This document shows, piece after piece, positions 25,605 to 34,581 of a stretch of DNA of 64,000 bases. The translations under genes and the position numbers were made by a program. The notes under the pieces are model-generated. The model did no database searches and was not told the DNA's origin. It saw only the letters and a program-made list of their open reading frames with translations. This stretch comes from Anaerolineales bacterium UBA3499 (GTDB lineage: Bacteria; Chloroflexota; Anaerolineae; Anaerolineales; UBA11657): positions 1 to 64,000 of the forward strand of contig DFQC01000025.1 in assembly GCA_002377585.1 (NCBI GenBank), read 5' to 3'. How positions within the stretch are numbered: the first letter of the stretch is position 1; the number at the start of each line of letters is the position of its first letter.

Positions 25605-26273
25605 ATGAACCGATCACGAAATCCAAATCAAGCGCCCAAAGCACAGCCTAGTGCTGCTCGATGGATTGTGACTGCAGTAGCTGCAATCGCACTGACCATC
25701 CTAATATTCGCATTATTACAAACTCAATCAAATGAAGAAAATTTATCGGAGGAATCTTTGATGTCCAATAAAGAATGGTCTAGTCCACCAAAAATGACTA
25801 TTGACGAGCAAAATGAATATACGGCTGTTATAGAAACTGACTTAGGCAACATTGTATTACGCCTTTTTGCTAATGAATCACCTATGACTGTCAACAACTT
25901 CGTGTTTCTAGCACAGCAAGGCTATTATGATGGAGTCATGTTTCATCGTGTGATTCATGATTTCATGGTACAGGGTGGTGATCCAACTGGAACTGGTTCT
26001 GGTGGTCCCGGTTATATGTTCGAAGATGAAGTAAACAATGGACTGAAGTTTGACAGACCCGGACTTTTAGCAATGGCTAATGCGGGACCCGGCACTAATG
26101 GAAGTCAGTTCTTCATCACTCATGTGCCTACACCACATCTGACCGGTAATCACACTATATTTGGAGAGGTAATCGAAGGTATGGATACCGTATTTGCAAT
26201 ACCTGAACGTAACCCACAAAGAGCACAAGATAGTGGTGTCATTATGAGAAAGGTGACGATAAAAACCGATTAA
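25605..26273 (+). CDS. Membrane-anchored cyclophilin-type peptidyl-prolyl isomerase
   Basis: 222 residues. N-terminal signal anchor (about 21-42) then a cyclophilin domain (about 66-220) with FHRVIHDFMVQGGDPTGTG, NGSQFFIT and HLTGNHTIFGEV; the catalytic Arg, Gln and Phe positions are conserved. Likely acts outside the membrane in folding secreted proteins. AAAGGAAA ribosome binding site precedes ATG 25605. Confidence 0.94.
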   Translation: MNRSRNPNQAPKAQPSAARWIVTAVAAIALTILIFALLQTQSNEENLSEESLMSNKEWSSPPKMTIDEQNEYTAVIETDLGNIVLRLFANESPMTVNNFVFLAQQGYYDGVMFHRVIHDFMVQGGDPTGTGSGGPGYMFEDEVNNGLKFDRPGLLAMANAGPGTNGSQFFITHVPTPHLTGNHTIFGEVIEGMDTVFAIPERNPQRAQDSGVIMRKVTIKTD

Positions 26274-26336
26274 TGTGTTGTTAAAAAAAACAACCAATCT
26301 TTGTATCTTGTACTAAGCAACACTGCGACCAAAAAC

Positions 26337-27077
26337 ATGAAAACCGCAATCGTGCTACCCACCTATAACGAATCCCAAAACATCGAGGGCATGATCGATG
26401 CATTATTAGATCTAGAAATTGGCCATATCCATGTGCTTATAGTAGATGACAACTCTCCGGATGGTACTGGAGAAATTGCAAATCAACTGGCAGAACAATT
26501 CCCAGAACAAGTAGAAGTAATGCATCGAATTGGCGAACGCGGTTTAGGTAGTGCATATATTGCAGGATTTAATCATGTACTTGAGACGGATGCAGATGCC
26601 GTAGTCCAAATGGATTCGGACTTTTCGCACTCACCACGCTATTTGCCGGAGATGCTAACAAGTTTGAGGGAAAGTGATGTAGTAGTAGGTTCACGCTATG
26701 TTACGGGAGGCCGGTTGGACGAGCATTGGGGCTTGGGACGCCGTTTACTGAGTGTATTTGCTAACAGTATATATACTCGTCTAATATTGGGTCTACATGT
26801 ACGAGATGTGACTGCCGGCTTCAAGATATGGCGACGCGGTACACTACAAGGAATTGGCCTACATCGTGTACGTTCAAATGGTTATGTTTTTCAAGTAGAA
26901 ATGGCTTATCTGTCCGAAAAGTTAGAGTATCGAGTGAAAGAGATTCCTATATATTTCGAAGACCGACGCATAGGACGCTCTAAAATGTCACAAAAAATTA
27001 AATTGGAGGCCGTGTGGCGCACCTTACAGGTAGCTCAAAGACACCGTCGGTTAACACAGGCTGACCGTCAGAAGTGA
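26337..27077 (+). CDS. Polyprenol-phosphate mannosyl/glucosyltransferase (DPM1-like GT2)
   Basis: 246 residues from ATG 26337 (a TTG at 26301 is rejected). GT2 fold with VLPTYNESQNI, VDDNSPDGT, the DSDFSHSP metal motif and GSRYVTGG, followed by the DPM-type block VTAGFKIWRR and RRIGRSKMS. No membrane domain, so it is the short soluble type. Makes polyprenyl-phosphate sugars, the donors used by GT39 enzymes such as the one upstream. It overlaps the next gene by four bases. Confidence 0.93.
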   Translation: MKTAIVLPTYNESQNIEGMIDALLDLEIGHIHVLIVDDNSPDGTGEIANQLAEQFPEQVEVMHRIGERGLGSAYIAGFNHVLETDADAVVQMDSDFSHSPRYLPEMLTSLRESDVVVGSRYVTGGRLDEHWGLGRRLLSVFANSIYTRLILGLHVRDVTAGFKIWRRGTLQGIGLHRVRSNGYVFQVEMAYLSEKLEYRVKEIPIYFEDRRIGRSKMSQKIKLEAVWRTLQVAQRHRRLTQADRQK

Positions 27078-30000
27078 AGTCTAACAAATTCTTTAGTAAT
27101 TTGATCGTACCTCTGGCTTTAATACTGCCACCTCTGTTGTTATTTGCTAGTGTAACTATAGGTAACAAAACAATAATACCTACAGATAATTTGGTGCAAT
27201 TTGAGCCTTGGAAAGCTGCCGCTGCTAGTTCTTTGATACAAGCCCCTCAAACCCCTTACAACGCCCTACTTTCTGATCTAGTGCTAGAAAACTACGCATG
27301 GAAACGTTTCATCAACCATGCTATTGAAACACGACAAATACCATTATGGAATCCTTACTTGTTTGCTGGCACACCATTTCTTGGCAATGGCCAGCATTCC
27401 ATGTTCTATCCATTCAGCGTATTTTTCTACTTCTTACCACTCGCGAAAGCATATGGTTGGTTTATTGTTTCACAATATGTCTTAGCTGGCATCAATATGT
27501 ACCTATTTGCCCGAACGCTACAGATTGGGCGCTGGGGTTCATTAATCGGTGCGACCATCTACCAAATTAGCTTATTCATGATAGTAAGTGCTGTATTTCC
27601 TATGATAATAGCGGGTGCGGTATGGCTCCCTATGATATTGGTCGCAGTGGGAGGACTAATACATCAAAAAACACTTTTTAGGAAATATTCGTTTATACCC
27701 TGGATTTCTTTAGGCGCAATATCAATAAGCCTCCAGCTACTAGCTGGACACCCGGAAATTGTCGCCTACTCGCTACTAATAGCAAGCTTATATGCAGCCT
27801 GGCATTCATTGAAATTAATCTTTAGTGACCATAGAGAAGATCTTCTACGGATTATATTTCATATGGGCTTAATGATAATTTTAGGCATTCTACTGGGTGC
27901 TGTACAGTTATTTCCATTATTGGAAGCAGCTTCCAATAATTTTCGTGTGGATACAGCAAGCCTGACAGAAGTGCGTGAATGGGGCTACCCTGTCAGAAGA
28001 CTAGTAACACTATTAATACCAAATTTCTTTGGCAATCCTACCCACCACGCCTATTTTGACTGGTTCACTCAAGATTGGACACCAGTTCGCATCAATGCTC
28101 TAGGAGAGAAAATTGCCACGATCGACTGGGGTATGAAGAATTATGTTGAGGGCGGAATGTACGTAGGCATACTACCCCTTTTATTAGTGATAGTAACATT
28201 TACTAAACACTTTTATAAAAGAAACATTCAGTCAAGCAAACGCTCAGATATTGGGTTCTTTTTTGTGCTATCTGCGCTAAGTTTAGCTTTTGTGTTTGGC
28301 ACACCACTGTACGCATTGATTTATTACCTACCAGGCTTGGGTCAACTACATTCGCCCTTTCGTTGGGTTTGGCCTTTGAGTATATGTTTAGCTACATTGG
28401 CAGCCTATGGCAGCAACGAAATAATTCAATCCAAACACTCTGACAAAAAAGTCGTCTATCTTCTTCTAGCTCGAATTTCTATGTGGATTGGATCTATAGT
28501 GACAATTGGGGTTTTTCTGTGTTACATATTTTTTAACTCGTTAGAACCATTATTCGAACAAGCTTTATGGAATCTGGCAAAAGCAAGCAATTCCTTCGCC
28601 AACGCACGTATGTTTTTCTCCTACCAATCCCGTTGGGTATTGCAATTTGGAATAATATTTAGTCTTAGTGGATTCGTTCTGTGGAAAACCATTGCATCCA
28701 AACATAGAATGTGGAAGTACAGTCTATGGTCGATTATTGTAGTGGATCTATTTTTAGCAGGTCAAGGATTTAACCCTAGCAGCAATCCTAAAATACTCGA
28801 TTACAAACCACCAATAATAGAATTTTTGCACGAGGATGAAAGCCACTGGCGCTTTACCACCTATGATCCAAATGGGAGCAAGACCCTTAACGCTAATGCA
28901 GGTTGGTTATTCGACGTAGAAGATGTGCGTGGTTATGACTCTATAATACCTGCCCAGTATGTTGATTATATGCAACTGATTGAGCCGCAGAATGAACTGC
29001 AATATAATCGTATCTCCCCAATCACCACCTGGCAGGGACTACACTCTCCATTACTTGATTTGTTGAATGTCAAGTATGTCATTAGTGAGCAAAAGATCAA
29101 TAGTCCAGAGAAGTTTGAATTAGTGTATGAAGGGGAAACACTAGTATATGAAAACCAACAGGTCATACCACGCGCCTATACACTTCCCGCTAGTTGCATC
29201 ACTACAACCAATGATCTGCAATCTACTCTACAAGAAATTAACCCGCACCATGTCATAGTTTTAGATACACAGGACATTTCTAATTCCCACTCGCTAACCG
29301 CAGCGGCAACATGTCAGATAAAGCCTGCGCAAATAACTTCGTCACGACTTAATGAAGTGCAAATTGAGGCGCAACTATACCAGCCTGGATATCTAGTGTT
29401 GACAGATTCATACTCCGCTGGATGGCAAGTCTTTGTGCACAGTGAAGTAAACGAGGTAGAGACTAGAGTCGAACTAATAAGAGCCAATGGCAACTTCCGA
29501 GCATTATACTTAGAGCAAGGTAAACACTATGTGCGTTTCAATTATAGTCCGCTCTCCTTTAGACTAGGCGGTGTAATATCAACAATATCCATTGCTACAT
29601 TGTTGATATTTGCAACCATCTGGCTATGGCAAGTCTTCTATAAAGATAAAAAGACATCATCAGAGGCAAATATCGTCGCTAAAAACAGTCTAGCACCTAT
29701 GGGATTCAATCTACTAAACCGCAGTATAGATTTCATTTTTGCAATGTTCTATCTGCGCATACTAGGACCCGCTGAATCTGGCAATTACGCAACTGCCATA
29801 GTAATTATTGGATGGTTTGAAATCTGGACTAATTTTGGTCTCAATACTTGGTTAACTCGCGAAGCTTCAAGAAATCTCGACTCTATAAACCAATATCTAT
29901 CTAACAGCACTATCTTCCGGATAGCACTAGGGTTATTAACCATGCCACTATTTCTTGGAGCTATAGTTATCTACCAAAGAAATACCGGTTTGCTAGGTAG

Positions 30001-31159
30001 CGACACTGTGTTAGCAATAATCCTCCTTGCTATAGGTATGCTATTTTCTTCGATATCAACGGGTTTGACATCCGTATTCTATGCTTATGAAAAAGCTGAG
30101 TACCCCGCAGCTGTTAGTAGTTTCAGCACTATTCTGAAAGTAGCCCTAGGATTAATTGCACTAATTCTAGGATATAGTTTTGTTGGCCTTGCTGGTGTGA
30201 GCATAGTAGTAAATATAATCACGATGCTTACACTGTTCGTGTTAGTAAGAAGGTTGTTCTTCAAACCCCATCCTGAATTCAATGTAAAACTACAAAGACG
30301 TATGTCTACGGATTCCTTTCCTTTAATGCTTAACCATCTACTAGCAACTCTATTTTTCAAGATAGACATACCTATGATCCGCACTATGCGTAGCCAAGCT
30401 GAAGTCGGACGCTATAGTACTTCCTACAAATTCATTGAAGCTTTCAATATAATTCCTGCATTTTTCACTTTTGCACTATTCCCATTAATGAGCCGGCAAG
30501 CTAAAGATGACCAAGAAGCATTAACTAGAACCTACTATTTAGCTATCAAATTGCTTTTTGCCGTAGCATTACCGCTGGCATTAACAACTAGCTTTCTAGC
30601 CACACCTTTAGTACGCATTCTAGGTGGGGAAGATTTTCTCCCACAAGGGGCAATAGCATTACAATTGATGATATGGTCAATCCCATTTGGATGGATCAAT
30701 AGTGTGACTAACTATCTTTTAGTTGCTATTGATCAAGTACGAACAATAACACGGTCATTTGTAATTGCCACTGTTCTTAACATTGTGGTAAATACTATCT
30801 TCATCCCAATATTTGGATTTCGAGCAGCAGCGATATCAACTATTTTGTCAGAAATAATACTAGGTACTCTATTCCAATGGACTTTGTATCGTAAGTTAAA
30901 TCGTACGCCATGGGTACAATTGTTCGGAAAAATAATCGCTTCTGCAGCTTTGATGGGTGTAATAACATGGATAGGCTTACAGTGGAGCATATTCTTGGGA
31001 TTAATGTTCGGTATATGTGCTTATCTCGCCACTATCATTTACATTGGGGCTTTTAATTCTCGAGAGATAAGTATAATCGTGGATTTGATGCCAGAATCAA
31101 TCAAGCATCGTATTAGTAGCGCAATGCAAAATAACAGTAAAAACAATTATCTTAGTTGA
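27074..31159 (+). CDS. YfhO-like membrane protein fused to a polysaccharide flippase
   Basis: 1361 residues in one frame, GTG start overlapping the previous stop. Residues ~1-860 are a YfhO-like protein: many membrane helices, AGTPFLGNGQHSMFYPF, LAGHPEI, LPGLGQLHSPFRWVW and a soluble C-terminal part with SYSAGWQVFV. Residues ~865-1361 form a 12-14 helix MOP-superfamily oligosaccharide flippase (LGPAESGNYATA near its start, KIDIPMI in the middle). YfhO in Gram-positives helps glycosylate lipoteichoic acid; flippases move lipid-linked glycans. The fusion couples the two. No stop or frameshift sign at the junction (~29690). Confidence 0.88.
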   Translation: MKSNKFFSNLIVPLALILPPLLLFASVTIGNKTIIPTDNLVQFEPWKAAAASSLIQAPQTPYNALLSDLVLENYAWKRFINHAIETRQIPLWNPYLFAGTPFLGNGQHSMFYPFSVFFYFLPLAKAYGWFIVSQYVLAGINMYLFARTLQIGRWGSLIGATIYQISLFMIVSAVFPMIIAGAVWLPMILVAVGGLIHQKTLFRKYSFIPWISLGAISISLQLLAGHPEIVAYSLLIASLYAAWHSLKLIFSDHREDLLRIIFHMGLMIILGILLGAVQLFPLLEAASNNFRVDTASLTEVREWGYPVRRLVTLLIPNFFGNPTHHAYFDWFTQDWTPVRINALGEKIATIDWGMKNYVEGGMYVGILPLLLVIVTFTKHFYKRNIQSSKRSDIGFFFVLSALSLAFVFGTPLYALIYYLPGLGQLHSPFRWVWPLSICLATLAAYGSNEIIQSKHSDKKVVYLLLARISMWIGSIVTIGVFLCYIFFNSLEPLFEQALWNLAKASNSFANARMFFSYQSRWVLQFGIIFSLSGFVLWKTIASKHRMWKYSLWSIIVVDLFLAGQGFNPSSNPKILDYKPPIIEFLHEDESHWRFTTYDPNGSKTLNANAGWLFDVEDVRGYDSIIPAQYVDYMQLIEPQNELQYNRISPITTWQGLHSPLLDLLNVKYVISEQKINSPEKFELVYEGETLVYENQQVIPRAYTLPASCITTTNDLQSTLQEINPHHVIVLDTQDISNSHSLTAAATCQIKPAQITSSRLNEVQIEAQLYQPGYLVLTDSYSAGWQVFVHSEVNEVETRVELIRANGNFRALYLEQGKHYVRFNYSPLSFRLGGVISTISIATLLIFATIWLWQVFYKDKKTSSEANIVAKNSLAPMGFNLLNRSIDFIFAMFYLRILGPAESGNYATAIVIIGWFEIWTNFGLNTWLTREASRNLDSINQYLSNSTIFRIALGLLTMPLFLGAIVIYQRNTGLLGSDTVLAIILLAIGMLFSSISTGLTSVFYAYEKAEYPAAVSSFSTILKVALGLIALILGYSFVGLAGVSIVVNIITMLTLFVLVRRLFFKPHPEFNVKLQRRMSTDSFPLMLNHLLATLFFKIDIPMIRTMRSQAEVGRYSTSYKFIEAFNIIPAFFTFALFPLMSRQAKDDQEALTRTYYLAIKLLFAVALPLALTTSFLATPLVRILGGEDFLPQGAIALQLMIWSIPFGWINSVTNYLLVAIDQVRTITRSFVIATVLNIVVNTIFIPIFGFRAAAISTILSEIILGTLFQWTLYRKLNRTPWVQLFGKIIASAALMGVITWIGLQWSIFLGLMFGICAYLATIIYIGAFNSREISIIVDLMPESIKHRISSAMQNNSKNNYLS

Positions 31160-31176
31160 CCTGTGAGGTTACATTT

Positions 31177-32508
31177 ATGATTATAAGAATTGAAAACATT
31201 GCCGACTATGTGGACCAAACAATTACCATACAAGGCTGGATATATGCCAAGACTGGTAAAGGGAAATTACACTTTATTCAATTGCGAGATGGCACTGGGA
31301 TTGCTCAATGCGTAGTTTTCCAAAAGGAAGTGAGTGAGGAAGTTTTTGATGTAACTCAACAGCTGACTCAAGAATCATCTGTTTTGTTAACTGGCACAGT
31401 TCGAAAAGATGAACGAGCACCGGGTGTTCCAGGCGGATACGAAGTAGGAGTAACCGATATACAAGTAATACAGTCAGTCAATGAATATCCTATTACACCT
31501 AAAGAACATGGTGTTGAATTCTTGCTAGACCGGAGACACTTGTGGATTCGTTCATCACGCCAATGGGCTATTTTACGAATTCGAGCATGCATTATGCGTT
31601 CGATCAGGGAATGGTTAGATGAAAATGGATTTCTTGAGATGACCACACCTGTCATCACGCCAGCTGCAGTTGAAGGAACATCCACTTTGTTTGAAATTGA
31701 CTACTTTGATAAAACTGCATACTTATGTCAAACTGGTCAACTCTACAATGAGGCCAATATTGCAGCATTTGGCAAGGTGTATGCATTTGGTCCAACTTTC
31801 CGAGCTGAAAAATCAAAAACTCGCAGACATTTAACAGAATTTTGGATGGTCGAACCCGAGATAGCATATTGTGATTTAGTTCAATTATTAGAAATAGAGG
31901 AACAGTTTGTCAGCCATATTGTCCAATCTTGTCTGCAAAAATGCAGTGCTGAACTAGCACTTCTTGGTCGAGATATAAGTATGCTCAGCAATATCAAACC
32001 GCCTTTTCCTCGTATTACTTATGATAATGCAATTGAACGATTAATCGATCTCAAAAACGAGACGGATGATCCAGAACAAAAATCTCTGATTGATATCGAA
32101 TGGGGCGATGACTTTGGTGCTCCTCACGAAACTGCACTTACAAAAATGTTTGATAAACCTGTGTTCGTTACACATTATCCCACACAAGTAAAGGCGTTTT
32201 ACATGCCAGTACTAGAAAATCGACCAGAGGTTTGCTACTCCGCTGATCTGTTAGCTCCTGAAGGTTATGGGGAAATTATAGGAGGATCAGAGAGAATACA
32301 CGATCACGACACGCTAGTCAATCGAATTAAAGAACATGATCTTCCAATTGAAACTTATGATTGGTATCTAGACTTACGTAAATATGGCAGTGTGCCTCAT
32401 TCTGGTTTCGGTTTAGGTATCGAGCGAACTGTGTCTTGGATATGTGGTATTGAGCATATACGCGAAACAAGTCCATATCCTAGAATGATAAATAGAGATA
32501 ATCCATAA
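31177..32508 (+). CDS. asnS: Asparagine-tRNA ligase
   Basis: 443 residues from ATG 31177 with a GAGG ribosome binding site; a TTG at 31156 is rejected. N-terminal OB anticodon-binding domain (ITIQGWIYAKTGKGKLHFIQLRDG), class II motif 2 FRAEKSKTRRHLTEFWMVEPE and motif 3 GFGLGIERTVSWICG. The RHLxEFWMxEPE form separates AsnRS from AspRS. Charges tRNA-Asn directly, so the amidation route is not required for it. Confidence 0.92.
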   Translation: MIIRIENIADYVDQTITIQGWIYAKTGKGKLHFIQLRDGTGIAQCVVFQKEVSEEVFDVTQQLTQESSVLLTGTVRKDERAPGVPGGYEVGVTDIQVIQSVNEYPITPKEHGVEFLLDRRHLWIRSSRQWAILRIRACIMRSIREWLDENGFLEMTTPVITPAAVEGTSTLFEIDYFDKTAYLCQTGQLYNEANIAAFGKVYAFGPTFRAEKSKTRRHLTEFWMVEPEIAYCDLVQLLEIEEQFVSHIVQSCLQKCSAELALLGRDISMLSNIKPPFPRITYDNAIERLIDLKNETDDPEQKSLIDIEWGDDFGAPHETALTKMFDKPVFVTHYPTQVKAFYMPVLENRPEVCYSADLLAPEGYGEIIGGSERIHDHDTLVNRIKEHDLPIETYDWYLDLRKYGSVPHSGFGLGIERTVSWICGIEHIRETSPYPRMINRDNP

Positions 32509-32551
32509 TTGGAATATATTTTGTCAAGAAGTATTTCCAATATAGTAAGTT

Positions 32552-33697
32552 ATGCCCTATAGAACCCACGACACTATCCCTGTATGGGGACAATTACAAG
32601 ACAGTGCCCTCCAACAGATGAACAACTGCCTCAAGCATGATAAGGCAGTTTTAGCAGCTCTAATGGCGGATCATCATCATGGATATGTACAACCTATTGG
32701 AGGAGTAATTGCATACCATGAAGCCGTATCTCCTGCAGGAGTGGGTTATGACATAGCTTGTGGCAACAAGGCAGTACGTCTAGACATTTCAGCAATAGAG
32801 GTGCGTAACAATATATCTACTATCATGAGTGATATCACTCGTAATATATCATTTGGGGTCGGAAGCAAGAATCAACAACCAGTTGATCACGCTATTTTCA
32901 ATGATCCAATCTGGAAACTGGAACCATTGATCAAATGGAAACACCTAGCTATATCACAATTAGGCAGCGTGGGAAGCGGCAATCACTACGTCGACATCTT
33001 TATTGATGAGCTAAATAGAGTGTGGGTAGGAGTACATTTTGGTTCCCGGGGATTGGGACACAGAATTGCTACCCATTTCATAAAATCTGGTGGTGGCAAA
33101 CCCAATGATGTCTCTCCGGTCGTGCTAAATGTAAACACTAATATTGGAGAGGACTACCTCAAATCTATGTCCCTTGCAGGTAGATATGCATACGCTGGTC
33201 GTAATTGGGTATGCAGAAAAATTGCAACAATCTTGGGAGCAAGCATCTTAGAAGAAGTTCACAATCACCACAACTTTGCATGGAAAGAACTTCACAACGA
33301 CATGGAACTCTGGGTTGTACGTAAGGGTGCTACACCTGCTTATCCCAAGCAAAGAAGTTTTGTTGGAGGAAGCATGGGAGACATATCAGTCATTATAGAA
33401 GGATTAGATTCTAATGAGAGCAAAAAGGCTATATACAGTACCATACACGGAGCTGGACGTATTATGTCTCGCACTGAAGCCGCTGGCAAGTACCGAAATG
33501 GTAAAAGAAGCGGAGGCAAGATTTCTCGGCAGATGATGTTAGACTGGATCGAAAGAGAAAACGTTGAACTGAGAGGGGCTAATACAGACGAATCTCCACA
33601 TTGTTACCGCAGACTAACTCAAGTACTGAAGCATCACGCTCCAACTATTCGTGTTTTACATAAGCTGCAGCCTATAGGTGTAGCAATGGCACATTAA
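32552..33697 (+). CDS. rtcB: RNA-splicing ligase RtcB
   Basis: 381 residues, somewhat short for RtcB. Metal-binding and catalytic blocks are present: VGYDIACGNKA (metal Cys), GSGNHYVDI, GVHFGSRGLGH, HNHHNFAWKE, and the guanylylated His in TIHGAGRIMSRTEA. RtcB joins 2',3'-cyclic phosphate and 5'-OH RNA ends with GTP and Mn. No RtcA or archease gene is next to it; neighbours are asnS and an IMPase. A TATAGT element 6 bases before the ATG may serve a near-leaderless transcript. Confidence 0.92.
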   Translation: MPYRTHDTIPVWGQLQDSALQQMNNCLKHDKAVLAALMADHHHGYVQPIGGVIAYHEAVSPAGVGYDIACGNKAVRLDISAIEVRNNISTIMSDITRNISFGVGSKNQQPVDHAIFNDPIWKLEPLIKWKHLAISQLGSVGSGNHYVDIFIDELNRVWVGVHFGSRGLGHRIATHFIKSGGGKPNDVSPVVLNVNTNIGEDYLKSMSLAGRYAYAGRNWVCRKIATILGASILEEVHNHHNFAWKELHNDMELWVVRKGATPAYPKQRSFVGGSMGDISVIIEGLDSNESKKAIYSTIHGAGRIMSRTEAAGKYRNGKRSGGKISRQMMLDWIERENVELRGANTDESPHCYRRLTQVLKHHAPTIRVLHKLQPIGVAMAH

Positions 33698-33738
33698 TCA
33701 TAAGATTTTTGTTACAACTAAAATTTTGCCAAAACAAT

Positions 33739-34551
33739 ATGAAAACAAAACCTGAAATCATCCATCACTCACAGGAAGATCACCTAACATTTGCAAAACA
33801 ATTGGCCCATTCTGCTGGACAAAGGTTACTAAGCTCCTTCGGCAAAAGTATCGCAACAACTAAAGAGGACGGAACCACAGTGACTAGTGCTGATAAGGAA
33901 ATAGACCAATTCATTAGTGAAGAGATTCAAGTCAGATATCCAATGGACAACATACTTAGCGAAGAATTGTCACCAAAATATACTGATAATGGAAGTGCTG
34001 TATGGATTGTCGATCCTATTGACGGAACGACCAATTACAGCCAGGGTCTGCCTCTTTGGGGTGTATCAATTGCTCGATTAGAAAATGGTTATCCTACAAT
34101 CGGAGTCCTATATTTCCCTATATTGGACATGTTGTGCTATGCATCAAAAGGACAAGGAGCATTCGAAAATAACAAGCGTATTTCAGCTAGAAGACCAGCT
34201 GTTGTCGACCGCTATTCAATCTTTACGTGTAGTTCTGGAACTGAACGATATTACAAAATTGGAGAAGGCTTGCGGGCAAAAAGACGCACATTTGGATCGA
34301 CCATCTACGAGCTGTACTTAGTAGCTCGTGGGAATGCTCTATTTTGTGTGTTACCGGAACCCAAAGTATGGGATTTAGCAGCAGCCTGGTTAATAATTGA
34401 AGAATCAGGTGGAGCAATCGCCACACTAAACGATCCTGAGCACTTTCCACTTACGAAAGAAATGCCTTATACAAGCATACAGCTACCTACCCTCGCCACT
34501 GCTAGTCTAGCAATGTGGAAGCGTATCCATGATCTGATTTGCATACAGTAA
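33739..34551 (+). CDS. Inositol monophosphatase family protein
   Basis: 270 residues from ATG 33739 (TTG at 33709 rejected). IMPase motifs: SEELSPKY (metal Glu), VDPIDGTTNYSQGLPLWGVSIA and the C-terminal WDLAAAWLI. Family members dephosphorylate inositol phosphates, fructose 1,6-bisphosphate, histidinol phosphate or PAP; sequence alone does not choose between them. No ribosome binding site is clear. Confidence 0.9.
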   Translation: MKTKPEIIHHSQEDHLTFAKQLAHSAGQRLLSSFGKSIATTKEDGTTVTSADKEIDQFISEEIQVRYPMDNILSEELSPKYTDNGSAVWIVDPIDGTTNYSQGLPLWGVSIARLENGYPTIGVLYFPILDMLCYASKGQGAFENNKRISARRPAVVDRYSIFTCSSGTERYYKIGEGLRAKRRTFGSTIYELYLVARGNALFCVLPEPKVWDLAAAWLIIEESGGAIATLNDPEHFPLTKEMPYTSIQLPTLATASLAMWKRIHDLICIQ

Positions 34552-34581
34552 AATACTGTAATCTTGTGCAAATGAAAGAGG

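Noticed and set aside
34544..34560. TACAGTA-AAA-TACTGTA palindrome between IMPase and the M1-like gene as terminator
   Set aside because: No T-tract on either strand and it overlaps the IMPase stop; could be chance in AT-rich DNA.
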